Made by a program: the position numbers and the translations under genes
NCBI GenBank assembly: GCA_009602725.1
Contig: WELB01000108.1
Span: 297,054-340,433, forward strand
Direction of reading: 5' to 3'
Length of the DNA stretch: 43,380 nucleotides
Origin: Spirogloea muscicola
Taxonomy: Eukaryota > Streptophyta > Zygnematophyceae > Spirogloeales > Spirogloeaceae
The notes under the pieces: generated by a model
Databases searched by the model: none
What the model was told of the DNA's origin: nothing
The model's input: only the letters and a program-made list of their open reading frames with translations
Part shown: positions 1 through 11,961 of the stretch, piece by piece
Layout of the letters: every line of letters starts with the position of its first letter
Position numbering within the stretch: the stretch's first letter is position 1

Positions 1-19
1 CCCCCCCCCCCCCCCCCCC
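1..19. repeat. poly-C run at window edge
   Basis: Nineteen consecutive C residues open the window. A run this long next to GC-rich sequence is most likely a low-complexity or assembly edge; I see no function. Confidence 0.6.
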
Positions 20-560
20 ATATGGGACGATCTTCTCGGGGCCCAACCAGGCCTCGGGGCTCCGGCACGACGGCGCACCCTCCCTGCCCCTCCGGAAGCT
101 TGCCCGCCCGCCAGGCTGCGTGCGCCGGCCGTCGCTGGCGTGCAAGCGGGCGCTGCGGAAGCCCATGTGCCCCCGCTTGGCTTCGCTCGGCCAACGCGGC
201 CCCCCTGAGGCCCGCTGCGAGTTGGGCTCTGCGCTGCGCCTGGGTGAGCCACAGCGTCTCGCGCCGAAGATGCGGCGCGCATCCGATTCGACCGCCGTCT
301 CACTGTGCACGTCTTGAATGATCGACCGAGCACTGTGGAAGCGGTGCTTCGGAAGCTGTCTGCACCATCGAAGGCTACGGACAAGAACTGAAGGGGTCCC
401 TCGACTCTGTTCCCCAAGGCCGAGAGAGCACTTGGTGAACTGACCAGATCTCGGGTGAAACGACAGTATCTACTCTTGTACTGCACGGGCAGTGGATCAA
501 CATATCAAAATATATTCCAAATACAATTTGTTACAGACAAGATGACAGCAGTATTGCTGC
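20..560. other. GC-rich edge region, no gene established
   Basis: Positions 20-310 are very GC-rich with open frames on the + strand, and composition then drops sharply. Most genes in this window begin in such a GC-rich block, so a gene start or promoter could lie here. A plausible donor (CTGG|GTGAGC) sits near 240. I cannot connect these frames to any downstream exon or known family, so no CDS is called. Confidence 0.3.
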
Positions 561-1127
561 CAGTAGTGTCAGATTCTTACAGTTATTGAAGATAAGTGGC
601 GACCAGAGGGGCTATTGCCGCCTTAGGTCCCTCGCATCAGGCATAAGTTGCGGCCTCCAAAAGTTGCAAATGAGAGGAGAGCGAGAGAAAAAGAAGGGCA
701 AAGAGGGGAGGGACGGCTGCAGCTGAGCCCTGCACGGAATGTCAGCAGCCACCTTCACATGAGCGGGACTAGCTCCTACTGTCCGTCTCAAGTGGAGGTG
801 CTGCTGACATCCGGCAGGTCCTCTACCTAGCAGATGCTGCAGTTCCACTGGCTGGCTTGCAGTATGACCAACCAAGAGAGGTTGCAGCGTTGCGCGCTGG
901 CTAACTGGGAAACAAGCTGTCTCTCAGTCCTCTTCAAGCTTCCAATTCAGGAAGTCCTGATTCAACATACTAACCAAGCAGTACCTGACCGTGTAACGTG
1001 CCAAGCGTTACAACCTGTACAAAGACCGAGGGGGACGGAACCCTCAGATGGAAGCCAACCTCGCAGCAAGCGAGGTGGTAGGTCTAGTACCATAAGTGAG
1101 GGCCCTGTCCTTGATTGGGGAAGCACC
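561..1127. other. downstream flank of the MYB gene, no gene seen
   Basis: This stretch lies 3' of the MYB stop codon on the minus strand. Short open frames on both strands are unrelated to any family I know. It is most simply 3' UTR plus intergenic DNA of the MYB gene. Confidence 0.4.
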
Positions 1128-3719
1128 TCACACAGCTGGCACCCGCAGCGGCGGGGCACTGTCGGACTCAGTGGGCCAGGACCGGGTGATGCCAAAGAAG
1201 CGCGAATGGGAGAGCGGGCTGAGCAAGCCGGCCATGCCCACCGCGAGGCTCGTGCTATCCCAGGACTCCTGCAGGCTGGCGGTGGGCCCGCCCGTCCAGT
1301 TGCTGCTGCGGGGGCTCAGCACGGAGTGGGAGAGGTAGTCAACCCAGGTGGACTGCTGCTGCTGCAAAGCAGGAGCTTGCGGGCCGCCTGAGCACGAGCT
1401 CTGCAGCAGGTCGGAGAGCTCCCAAAGGCCGTCCATGGTGATGCTGGCGGAGGTCTCCACGGTTGCAGAAGCCGAGTTCCAGTAGAGTAGGTCGCTCTCA
1501 GACCGGCTGCCCTTGCGGGCTGTGGCCGGCTGTTCGTCAAAGGACGTGAGATTGCCAATGAGGCTGGTACCATGGATTGTTGCAGAGGGCTTGGGCGTCA
1601 TGCCGCTGGAAAATTCAGACTCCCACCACAGCGGTTCGCTGTCGGTGCCCCAGAGGGAGGTTTTAGCCAGCAGTGGGCTCAAGACATTTCCACTGCAGAA
1701 GTCAGCAGAGCATGGCAATCAGTAGCTGATGGCGAGCAACGTGAAATCTGAAGCTGCTCGATGAGCTTATAAGCCCATATACAATTGACCGCGTCAATTG
1801 ATTAGCCCAGGCGTCTCACTTGATGGTGGCAGGGTCGATGAGCATGGGCAGCAGCGCCTCTCCATCCACCCTCGGGCTCTGCAGGGCCTCGCCCAGGTTG
1901 GGAATGGAGATGGAAATGTCCGAGCGCTTGAGCATGGCGTGTGTGGCAGCCACGCCGCTGCACCACCAGAGCCAAGAAAAATTCAGTCAGCCTCCCTGCG
2001 TTGTGTCCAACATTCTCAACATGCTGTCCAGTAAAAAGAGTCCTTAAGCTAGTCAGCCATGCCAGCCCGCTTCTCTCTTGCTACTAGATGTAGGAGCATT
2101 CATGCTGACGCACGCTGTAGTTCCTCACCTTGTGGTAGGGATAACGCTCGTTGGTGATGAGGGCAGCTCCCTCTCCTCCAAGCTCTCTGAGGCACTAACT
2201 TCCTCACTCTCCTCGCTGCAGAAATCGGAGTGACAACATCGTAGCAGTGTGAGACACCAATTGTGGCAAGGAATGGCCACTATGACCATGCCAAGCAAGT
2301 CAGGTCTACGGGGCTAGGCCTGACCAGGACCCAATCTTGCAGAGGAAGTTACGAAGACTCTTAACCAAGTCAGATACTTGCATCAAAGGTGAAGATGCAG
2401 CAAGAGTATGGCCCCAAGTCCATGACAGTAAACTTATACGTTAGCAAGCTGACAGAGGTGCCAGGTGCTAAGCTCACCTCTCTGATGCTGAGCTGGTATT
2501 GCAGCTGGCCTCTGACTGGTCCTCATCGGAACTCTCATGATGCAGGCTGCGGTGAGGAGGCAAGCCCTCCATGTCATCATTGAAGGTTTGTTCCAGAGTC
2601 CTCTTGTTTGCTGCAGCCGCCGTGCTCCGGCGGAATTGGCGCACAAGCTTCTGGGCGCGCGGGGAGAGGTTCTTGGGGGAGGCCAGGAGGTATGATGGCG
2701 CAGCTAGTGGGAGGAGGAAGCTCGACTTCAGCTGTGTCTGCTCAAGGTACACGGCATCGGCGGCTGCGCTTGGTGATAGTTCTTCCAGCAGCAAGCCCGC
2801 AGGTAAAGGTCCTCGCAGAGGGCCCCTTGGTCGCTCCATCTTTGCCTTGGGAGAGCCCTTGGCTACAAAAACACAACCACAGCCGCTTCTTCGCGTCAAA
2901 ACCCAGCAAACCAGCATCGTCGCCATGCCTCCTTACGCAGTCGCCAGGCCTATGCTTTCAGTTTTGCATTGCATATCTCTGTGCAAATGCCAAGTTTGAG
3001 GGCAGCATGTGAACAGTGGCGCACACCTGAGAGGCCACCGCTGAGGTCGTCCAGCTCGGACAGGGGCTTGTGTGTCACGGGGTCAATGCCCATCTGCCGC
3101 AGCTTGCGCTTGATGCGCGTGTTCCAGTAATTCTTGATCTCGTTGTCAGTGCGACCAGGCATCTGGCCAGCAATGCGAGCCCATCTGCCACAGCGAGAAG
3201 CAGAAGATGTGCTCCGGGTCAGGCCAGTTGTCGTGACGCCAGCGCCAATGCAGGTCTTCAGTGGGCTCTCGAGGACGCTCAGCGCTGCTGGCACAAGCAG
3301 AGAGACCACACATACCGGTTGCCGATGGCAGCGTGCAAGTCCACAATGAGTTGCTCCTCCTCGTCGGTGAAGGAGCCGCGCTTCAGATCCGGCCGCAGGT
3401 AGTTGGCCCACCGCAGCCGGCAGCTCTTGCCACATCGCAGCAGGCCTGAGCAAAGGGAAGAGGCTTGTGTCAGGGTCCCAAGGCCGCGCCGGAAGGCAAG
3501 GCAGATGCCGGCCAGCGCAATGCAGGGGGCGGGCGGGGCAGGCCTGGCGCAGGGCGGGCTGGCGAGCCAGCGGCGCTCGCTCTCACCGGCCTTCTTGGGG
3601 ATGGTGCTCCAGTTGCCATCGCCGTGCTCGCCAATGTACTTGACGAGCTTCTCGTCCTCCTCGGGCGTCCACGGCCCTTTCTTCAGGCCCGTCTTGTCGC
3701 AGCACGGCGCGCGCACCAT
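1128..3719 (-). CDS. R2R3-MYB transcription factor, 7 exons
   Basis: Coding exons on the minus strand are 3587-3719, 3316-3445, 3027-3184, 2478-2862, 2129-2215, 1820-1957 and 1128-1692. They sum to 1596 nt (531 aa) with phase kept at every junction. The N-terminus [17 protein letters not shown] starts the R2 repeat (about residues 14-64). R3 (about 67-115) follows with the spaced aromatic residues expected of MYB helices and the extension [10 protein letters not shown]. Exons 1 and 2 are 133 and 130 nt, the classic plant R2R3 pattern, and the protein is expected to bind MYB-type DNA sites in the nucleus. The bHLH-interaction signature of R3 is absent. The C-terminal half is Ser/acidic-rich with tryptophan patches ([16 protein letters not shown]) and may be an activation region. 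The exon 6 donor overlaps an in-frame TGA, so intron retention would give a 344-aa product. The exact subgroup is unknown. Confidence 0.92.
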
Positions 3720-4260
3720 GGCGGCCGCGCGGCTGGGCGCCGCTGGCGGGCGCGGGCGAGGGCGCNGAGACGCCAGGGAGCCGAGAGGGGGGGTGCCCTT
3801 GAGGCCCACCGGCCAAGGCGCCTCCCCCCACGTAACGACGGGGGCCGCCAGGTGCCGACGGCGGAGCGGGGCCCAGATCGGAGATTTCCCCAACCCGTAG
3901 CCCCCCGCGCCTCTGCCGCGGGCGCCTGGCGCCACGGCGGCGCGCCGTGCCAGCTCCCCGCCCCGCGCGGGCCGCGCCGCCACGTGACGGCGGGCGGGCT
4001 GCCCCGCTGGGCGCACTTATCGCTCCCCCCGCCGTTAGGGTCACATGGGCGGGAGCGGCCCATCCCCGCGTCTTCTCCTGCCGCGCCGGTGCCACCGGGC
4101 GCGCCGATCCCACGGGGAGGTCCGCCCCCGTGCCGGGCCCCACTGTTACCGCCTTCCCACCTTGTCGCCCCGCCATTCATTGCGCACGGCGCCGCCTTTT
4201 CCCCCGATCGTTCGGCATTCTCGCCCGCCGCTTCATTGAAGGTCTGTCGAGCGCCGCTAG
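3720..4260 (-). promoter_or_regulatory. GC-rich promoter/5' UTR of the MYB gene
   Basis: The block upstream of the MYB start codon is very GC- and CpG-rich and contains one ambiguous base at 3766. Long open frames here on both strands are a by-product of composition. It resembles the GC-rich starts of the other genes in the window. No TATA box is evident. Confidence 0.5.
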
Positions 4261-4289
4261 CTGCCGGGGCCCCCCTACAGCCCGATCAG

Positions 4290-4620
4290 AAGAAAGGGCT
4301 CGCCCATTGAGGATAGGGGCTGGACAAGCCAGCCCAAAAAAGAATGAACAAAGAACGAGAAGGGGGCCAGAGGAAGCCAGAGGAAGCGCTAAGAAACCAA
4401 AGCACACAAAGAAAGAAAGCAGCTACAAATTACTCAGTAACCCCTGCTAAGCAGCCGCAAATCAGAGAGGCTAGGGTCCTGGAAGTGGGTCCCCTGGACA
4501 GAGCCAGAGGCAGCAGCGAGGGCTCTCCCGGCACGAAGGTGCAGCGCACGGGTCATGGACCTCTGCAGCGAGACGGCCAAGCGCATGCGATACACTTGCG
4601 CCAGCGATCTGGCCCCATTC
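4290..4620 (-). mobile_element. 5'-truncated non-LTR retroelement, subfamily A tail
   Basis: Read on the minus strand, 4434-4618 encodes about 60 residues beginning SLAQVYRMRLAVSLQRSM and ending LSDLRLLSRGY followed by TGA at 4434-4436. This is almost the same peptide as the copy at 29095-29371 and is clearly related to the longer copy at 11962-12737. The 3' flank (4290-4433) carries the GGGCTGG-CCAGCC hairpin and an ATGGGCGAGC motif shared with other copies. Only the C-terminus is present, as expected for 5' truncation during target-primed reverse transcription. Confidence 0.85.
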
Positions 4621-4689
4621 TTGCACTAGTTTTGGCCTGAACACAATTGATTGGCTTGAGTGGCCACCCCGTCACTTTCTGCGCACCGC

Positions 4690-4830
4690 GCACCTTCCAC
4701 CCCTGCTGCTCCCCTTTACTCCGTCTTATGTAGCCCTGTTTAATCTGCCCTAGACTCTGCCTGAACAATGTATCGGCTTGAATTGGCCTACACTTCATTT
4801 CATGCGCCCCCGCGCGCCATCTCTCTTTAC
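4690..4830 (+). repeat. dispersed tail repeat, inverted copy of 28850-28985
   Basis: The segment from TATGTAGCCCTGTTTA through TGTATCGGCTTGAATTGGCC to the motif ATGCGC-CGCGCGCC is the reverse complement of sequence at about 28850-28985. Related short copies occur at 12850-12960, 27600-27830 and 29755-29830. It has no coding capacity and belongs to the tail part of the retroelement or to a short non-autonomous repeat. Confidence 0.75.
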
Positions 4831-5319
4831 TGCACCCCCCTCACGTTCTTCTCCTAGACCCTCACTCCCCTCCCCCCTCATGCTTATCCCTCGTGTTCCG
4901 CCGCTGGCGAAAGGTTTGGCTTCGGCTACCGCTGGTCCGCCTCAGCACCCCCCGTGGGCCCCCACACGCCTTCCCGGAGCACGCCACAGGTTCACGAACG
5001 TTCAGGTGCCGACAGCCGGGAGCCTTCTGGTGGCTGCCCCTGCCTCGCACTTGGAATGCACACAGACCCCAGGCGGCGGTCCGCCTGCCTGCTTCCGCTG
5101 CATTCGAAGCGCTTAATCCTCTCGAGCGCCTCTCTTCTTGCTAAGCGCGTTCTGATGCCTTGGCGCTCTTTAAAATGACCACCTTGACGAGAGAGAGGTG
5201 AAATCGGCCTCGCCTCTGAGGGCGATGGCTGTGAGAAGCTGATTCAAGAACGAGGAAACTATATTCTGTCTGTTGAAATCGGGCTTGCAGAAACATTGAA
5301 ACAATAGCTCAGTCCCGGC
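4831..5319. other. intergenic, possible 5' region of a + strand gene
   Basis: GC-rich up to about 5110, then ordinary composition. On the + strand 5195-5304 contains a protein-like open stretch (EGDGCEKLIQERGNYILSVE) that ends in TAG. On the minus strand the same DNA also reads as a plausible short exon. Neither could be joined to other exons with consistent phase. Confidence 0.25.
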
Positions 5320-5409
5320 ATGACCAGCATTGCCGCCAGCCTTTCCAGTGCTTATGCATTGGACGATGTCCACAAGACAAAGATTGAGCCACTGCGACGC
5401 ACTGCCAAG
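5320..5409 (+). other. candidate first coding exon, gene not resolved
   Basis: ATG at 5320 opens 30 codons (MTSIAASLSSAYALDDVHKT...) and ends at a strong donor, AAG|GTAAGT at 5410, in phase 0. A pyrimidine-rich acceptor occurs near 5682-5690, but none of the three frames after it combines a phase-0 join with a convincing protein. I do not recognise the sequence. It could be a real N-terminal exon or chance. Confidence 0.3.
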
Positions 5410-7417
5410 GTAAGTTCTGAGCAGGGATCTCCGATGTGGAAGGCGTATTGTGGTGGACTTTGGAGACTGCCCGTGATGGAGGGCCACAGGGCTGTACTAT
5501 GACTCCACTGCTTGCTGTGGAGCAGAGGCCAAGGGCACAGCGCGAGAGAACCTCGGCAGCCTTATGCAGGGCCACGCGAGCCACCAGAGCACGTCCTGAA
5601 AAGGACAGGCTCTGGCACTCATCCCCTGCCCTTACTGACCATGCTCAGGGACCGGTTTTCTGCTTTCTCTACTATCTTGCAGCAAAGTGTTCGTTCAGCA
5701 ACAGTTCACCGACAAACTTCAGTGCTGCAATCTCATACCTGCACGCTGTTGATAGGTGCAGGTTGACAGAGGCCCAAGCCATAGGAGATGCCTCACAGTA
5801 CATGGCAGGGCTTCGGAAGCACATGAGAATTGGAGGCATGTTGTGGGTGCAACCTGCATTGCCGAAGACAGAGAGCAGTTCGTCTGCACCTGCTCAATAT
5901 CTCAGCCATCCGAGACGTCAAAAAACCTCTCTAAACTCCATGGCCCAGAGCTTCCCACACACGCTGTAAAATTAACTGCGCCGAATGTACGGCTAATCAA
6001 TGGATCAAAGTGCACGTGCATCATATTCGAGTTACAGAAGCACTCAAGAAGGAGCCACGGGTCAGACTGTCCAGTGACTACGTAGGATAAAGGACAAGAC
6101 ATTCTTCGATGATCTATCTGTGACATAAAGCAAGCCCGGCTGCAGGGTGCAACCTCTACCAACGCCAAGCTGCACGAAGGCCTCCGCCTGTATACCCTGA
6201 AGCATTTACCAAGCAATTGTCACTTGGGCTTAGCTCCAGAAACCATCTTGTTGCATGGCATGCTTCCAGTCCCTACCAGCCTGCAACTGTTGTCATACTC
6301 CCGGTCAGCAACACTCACACATGTCAGTGCTTGCAGCAGGTTCTTAGAAGACACTTCCGAAACCGACAGCAAGACTCAGATCTTTCTTGGAAAATATCCA
6401 ATAACTGTAGCCGGGCCTCACCTGAAGTACTGTATGTGCATGCTCCGAGTCATCGTATTCTGTGGACCACATGTCTGAGTTTCCACTGCCAATGGCAATA
6501 CCCCAGCCTGTTGATTGTGAGCCATCCGGCGTCCTGCCAAAAGAAAGCCGTCAACAGCACAAGGCTCACTATCCTGCTGACGCTTAGTTGCACATGAGTA
6601 TTTCATACAGCCCAATGTAGCAACTCTCGTACCAGATGTTGGGGTGAAACTGTGAAATTGAGTTCAGCAGGTCCTCAAGATAGGACTAATGCTCCCCTAA
6701 CCTCGATAAGCTGAGATTCCACTCCAGTCCTTTGTGAATTCTCTCGGAAGACCAAAGGCCTCTTTCTGCCTGGGCCCAACAAGCTAATGTTGCTGCAGCA
6801 CCCACATCAAGTGCTCCAGCCATAGCAACAGACTGCAGGAAAACGCAGTAGGTGAGCAGACATTCTCCTTCAATGATTCTAGACGTTCTGTCAATCTGGA
6901 TGTGTCCGTCTATTAGAGCGAGAAGGCCATCTTAGAAGGTGTCATGCCACTATTACTATCAATGTCAATGCAATTGGCAAGAAGGTGATCGAAGGAGCAG
7001 CATGATGTCCCAAAATACACTTTGCTGCCAAAGACAAGGATCAAAACAGCTGCTGTAATGAAGGGCGTCACTAGCAGGTTCTTGCGTTTGCTAGGTCATG
7101 TTTGATTGCAGAATTGAGATGAGCTACCTAAGGAGAAAGTGTTGTATATGGCGTGAGTGTGTAAAGCCAGATCTGTCCAAAGAAAGGCATACCTGCATGC
7201 TCGTGCCCGGAAGCCCGTGTACTTCGTTAAACTGCAAACACTCATTTAAAATTCTGCTTAAATTCACTGAAGCCTTACGCATTTCATCACAAAATATCAG
7301 AGGAGGTAGACTGCTGCTGCGATTTCCAGCACAACTGCAAGAGACACAACTGCTGCAGTAAGTACCTGAGGAACCCCCGGTGTACCATCTCCATCAATCT
7401 GGTGCTCTGTTGAGTAT
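5410..7417. other. about 2 kb without an established gene
   Basis: Ordinary composition with several short open frames on both strands. One + strand frame at 5690-5960 looks mildly protein-like (LTEAQAIGDASQYMAGLRKH) and could belong to a gene starting at 5320, but I could not build a phase-consistent model. The 3' part, next to the minus-strand stop at 7418, is presumably 3' UTR of the next gene. No RNA gene or repeat is seen. Confidence 0.3.
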
Positions 7418-10400
7418 CTAGGTTGGAAGAAGCGAGTCATAGTGGCAAGAGGCCTGAGCCTGAGCCTGATTGGTATGATCAAGGGACCCATCTCGCTCCA
7501 ATGCATGCCAGCGGTCCCAAGAGGCGGAGGTGATGGCCAAAATTGGCTCACAACAGAGAAAGAGAGAAGCAGGCGGTCCATGGGCTGTAGCGTGAGCTGT
7601 GCCAAAGTACTGAATTGGCACAACGACCACATGTCAGTAGCCTATTCCTCAGCTGCCAGCAGGCCATGCTATGAAAAGATCAATGTCACTTGCCCACATC
7701 TTCAGTGATGCTTCATTGTTGCTGGTTGTGAGTTGAGCACAAGGTGATGTTGTACACACATGAACGAGAGAACACTCAAACTCCAGCTTGAGGGAGATGT
7801 CAGCAGCTGGGAACCTACCTGGAGCAGACGGGCCCATCTTCATTGCCTGTTTGAGAGAGGCCATCATTCCCGATACCCAACAGCTGCGCAAGACACAAAG
7901 AGGCTCTTGATGCTTTCACAGAGACACCCACAGCAGACCCAACACACCTGCTGAATAGGCTTGGTCCATTGCTTGCAGATGTAGTCAGAGCTTGGTCCTG
8001 GATAAGAAGTGGCATTGTGTCAGTCATGCGGGCCACTCCATGCTGCAAGACAGTTTTTGCAGCTATTGTCATGTGAGTTGCACTTGCTGTCTCATTCCTC
8101 GTGCTTCCACGTAGTTACTCCGGCTAGGAAGACAATCCCGCTGCTAACAAATGCGTCCTGCATGCAGCATGTCTATGCTTGCTGGACTGGTAGACAGTGC
8201 TAGTGTGCTACTAAGGACCTATCCTGGACTGTGAGCTTTTGCTTGGGGCATGCAATACAACTGTTATGTTCGTTGACTGCTGATTTTAAGCATGGATGAT
8301 CCCCTCACATAAAGATCTGGGTGTGAGAAGGTAAAACATACTAAAAGTCACAAAAGAGCTCGACAAAGTTCTTGACATACTCAGATATGATCCTAAGTTT
8401 GTCAACAACTCTTTGATGCTTATTGGACGCACGACTTCTGGACTTGGGGCATAGCTTCTCATGAGCCAAATACTAATTCGCATAGTTACTGCTCCATGCA
8501 TATTATCAACTTGATACCTGGAGGGGATTGATATTCTCAATCATATCCTTTCCATTTGCACCTATAGGTGCTGCCTTCACAGTCACCTCCTCGCTGAGTT
8601 CAGTCGTGTACATAACCTTCTCCAGCCGAAGAGGGCCGCCTGTCAAGTGGCTGCTTTGCGAGGGCAATGTCAGCCGAATGTGGAGCTGCTTGATACTTAC
8701 AGCGCAGAGTCATGGAGACTGAGACAAGCAGTGTCGTGCTGTATATCTTATACCAATCTTAAAAAAGTGGATGTCACCCACTGCTAGCTGTGGGTCACGT
8801 ATGGTGTACAAGCAACTGAACTTCCAATCTTTCCTACGCCGTAAATAGTTGCCAGCCCAAAAGGGCCTCATGATGTACTGACAAGCACCTGCCACTTGGA
8901 TCCTCATAGCCAGCAATGAAGTGTGTACTTAATGAGTCATGTTTCCGGAAGGGGGTCTCAAATTTGAACCTTACGTGTAAACCGGTCTTCATGCCAGCCC
9001 TGTCCAACTGCACAAACATACTCCTGTGAGTATTTGTCAGAGAAGACTGGCGCACATATGGAAGGCAACTGACTTGCCATCTGGCAACACTGATGCTGGA
9101 CATGTCTATTCCACAACTATCATCCGAGCAGACAGTCACTTTGCGACTTCTGTGAGGTGCATGTCAAAGGCAAGCACATCAAGGAGCACAACCATTTAGA
9201 TGGACAGACATCAACCGGCTCACGTCAGACCTGCTCTAAAGCAGAGCGGGCCATGTCCCCTGCAGATGGATCCACATGGACATAGGCAGCTCCTGCTATG
9301 ACTTCGCCCTTCAACCTTGTCCGAGCGCCACCCTGGACAAAGCATGACCACGCTCTCATACAGGTATATTTTGGTCCAATATTGCACTGCTGATGATGCT
9401 ATAGGTCTGCTTGTTCACAAGTGAGCCTTCTCCTTGCAGCACGTTGTCTTCTAGCTGAGCAGTGGTCATGGATTACAAGTGTTGATAATCTGGAAAGTCA
9501 AAGGCAAACCTGAGATTCAGCAGATCCTTTTAGGCGTCTAAGACCAGTATGGTGCTCCAGTTTGTCCAAGCGCTCTCTTGCCTTGAGCAGATCAGCAAAA
9601 GCTTCTCTTTGCAGCCTCCTAAGAGCACTGACCTGTCAATTCACCTCATTGTTTCGAGTATATAAACGCACAGAAAGACTTCGTACTTACACAGCTGTCA
9701 GATGCACTCAATATTCTGTTGCTTGATCCTTCATTCTCCTGCTGCTGTATTGCTGGGACTTGCTTGCAGGCAACAACGCACCTCAGAACGATGAGCAAGG
9801 GCTCCATCACCTTCTTGCTGCTCAAGCATGTCCAGGACCATGCTAGCTGTCTCTGCAAGGAGAGCCTCTCTTTCTGTCTCACGCCTGCTGCTTGGTTGGA
9901 CCCTTGGCCCGCCAGCCTCATCTTTCGTTTTTGCAGTTCCATCTACTATCTCCATAAGCTTGGCGGTCCACCGCTTCAGTGTAGCAATGATACCAGCAGC
10001 TTCAACATTGGAGTCTGATATTTGCGTACTTCCATCATCCTGAGCTGGGCCCTGAACGCATTTATGGCCAAAAAGTTATTAGACGTATATGAGGGTGCCA
10101 GATCGCCGAGTGACGACGAGACAGGCTAGACACCTCACAGTTGCTAGTCGGACATAGAAGGACCATAGTAAGCAGCTTCAGGAGTCTAGCTCTCATTGCT
10201 TGGGTATGAGTTGATTGAATCATCATGCACTGTCTGGCATTATCTAGCAGGCCAAAGGAATCAGATTCACCTTGCCAGAATTAGCTCCAGATATTCCTTC
10301 CTCATCATTGGTGCTCTGTTGCAATATAGAGCCTGTTACAGCAGCCTTGCCATCTGTGACCAGAATAGCACGATGTACTCGTGTAAATGAGGCCCACTTT

Positions 10401-11575
10401 TGACTGGACACTTACTGTAAGAACACTACGATGTCAGGACTGCAGTGTGGGCTGCAGATAACCATCCTGCAACATGGTAGATTGTCTGCTACTCGACATG
10501 GTAGACAGCGCAGGAAAAGCCTGGAGGAACTCCATGGATTCACTGCATGCTGTACTTGTATGTGTCTCTACATAAGCCACCTACAGATCCTACCAAGAGC
10601 CTCCAAAACAAACAGAGATCATGTGCTTCAGCGCTGCACGTAGAGCACCTTCTGTGCTTGATGGTGCACTGCTCCTGGGGCTACTCAGTGAAGCAAAGAC
10701 AGGCGGTGCTTGGCTCCTCTCCAATGCTGCACCACCTTCTACAGCACTCTGTTCCCACGTGGTCCCCGCTGCTTGCTCAATGCTCACATACTCTGAAATC
10801 GCCTCTTCATCATCAGACTCAGTTGACATTAACATCTTTTCCTCCACGGTTGCTGGTCCGTTATCGTGGCCTCCTCCATCATGATGCTCACCGCCATCAT
10901 CACCCCCTCCACCAGTGCCCCCGTTGTCGAAGCTGCTAGAGTCCTCGGCCATGTAATTATCCGGACCAATTTCAGCACTTCCATCAGACTTTGCAGGATG
11001 TTCATCCGCCCTTGCCACTGGCTTCTCATTTGAGAGCTGCGTAGGCTGATCAGTGTGTCTTCCTGGTGCCTGCTCTCCTACAAACGAGAAGGAGCTGGTC
11101 ACAGGTGATCAAGTCTAGTCAGGAGCTATGCCATGAGCATGTTCTCAGATACCCAGACTAGTGCCAGAAGCTCGTGAGGGATATTGCACCACATTCTATG
11201 CGCTTTACGAGTGACCACTTTAAGCTCACCATAGGCCGCATTGATGGTTGTGGCAAGTCCTTGGAGACCATCAAGCCTCCTCCCATGAGCTTGATTTCGA
11301 CCACCTGTTCCTACTCGCTGTTCTGCGTCATTTCTGGCTTCAGTATCGCAACGTTGAGCTGGCCAGGTCCACCTCCTGTAGGCTGCTCTCCGATACTCCT
11401 CCATGGAGACAGAGCCTGCAGGCGTGACTGAGAGCTGACCGTCGAGCCGGGGCTGGCAGACGAGCGCCTGGCAGCTCCAGCTGGGCGGGACAGGAGGCGG
11501 ACCACCACAGCCATATGGGAGAGCTCTGAGCGCTGCGCCATCAGTGGAGAAGGCGGCGCTCTGGCCGGCGGCCAT
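7418..11575 (-). CDS. multi-exon gene of unknown family; 3' nine exons solid
   Basis: Minus-strand exons 9782-10039 (or from 10051), 9510-9632, 9231-9332, 8889-9007, 8518-8695, 8119-8157, 7948-8042, 7760-7883 and 7418-7609 join with continuous phase into about 409 residues ending in TAG at 7418-7420. Upstream, 10600-11070 is an acidic, Gly/Ser-rich open stretch. The likely start is ATG at 11575 in a GC-rich block (MAAGQSAAFSTDGAAL), but the joins among 10051-11575 are unproven. The protein has a helical, charged segment (EREALLAETASMVLDMLEQQ, then LLKARERLDKLEHHTG). This is followed by a strand-rich C-terminal half (KTGLHVRFKFETPFRKHD, LHIRLTLPSQSSHLTGGPL, HALERDGSLDH). No transmembrane segment is evident in the joined frame. 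I do not recognise the family and assign no function. Confidence 0.72.
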
Positions 11576-11961
11576 GGCCTCCAGGGAGGCTGGCCGGAGC
11601 CACAGAGAAGGCAAGCGCGCGCGGAGTGTCCGAGGCTAAAAGTGTGAGCCGCCGACGCTAGGCACCACTCCGCGCTTATTTCGTACTTATTTGCCTTTCT
11701 TAGCCGTTCACAGCAAGCCGGCTTCGTGCTGGACGGGGTTGGCCCGAGGCTGGCAGGCTGAGCATATGCCCCTTTTTGGATGGATGGGGACCCCTTCCAA
11801 TCTTTCCGAAATTTCCCCTTCCAATCTTTGAACCTTATCTATCGTCACGCGCTACACCTGCGTGCTGGTCGTGCATTAGCCCAGGCTAATGGCTTCCGTG
11901 GTGTTAATCTGGCCGCGCTTGCTTCCGTGGTGGTGGTTTAGAGGGAGATGCAGATGGCTGC
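11576..11961. promoter_or_regulatory. promoter region between the unnamed gene and a retroelement
   Basis: GC-rich to about 11640, then mixed. The block lies immediately upstream of the ATG at 11575 and matches the GC-rich gene-start pattern of the window, so it is the probable promoter/5' UTR of that gene. A near-duplicate phrase (CCCTTCCAATCTTT) occurs twice around 11790-11830. No other signal is identified. Confidence 0.4.

Noticed and set aside
1816-1818. TGA directly after exon 6 as the true end of the MYB protein
   Set aside because: A good donor overlaps it, and the downstream frame (1128-1692) joins in phase and has MYB C-terminal character. Kept only as a possible isoform.
3465-4310. 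Long open frames on both strands in the GC-rich MYB promoter
   Set aside because: Composition-driven Ala/Gly/Pro/Arg sequence overlapping an ambiguous base. The MYB start exon occupies the minus strand and no family is matched.
7297-7632. Minus-strand frame ending in a hydrophobic stretch that looks like a C-terminal membrane anchor
   Set aside because: It is out of frame with the phase-consistent exon chain, which ends in TAG at 7418. The hydrophobic part lies in the 3' flank.
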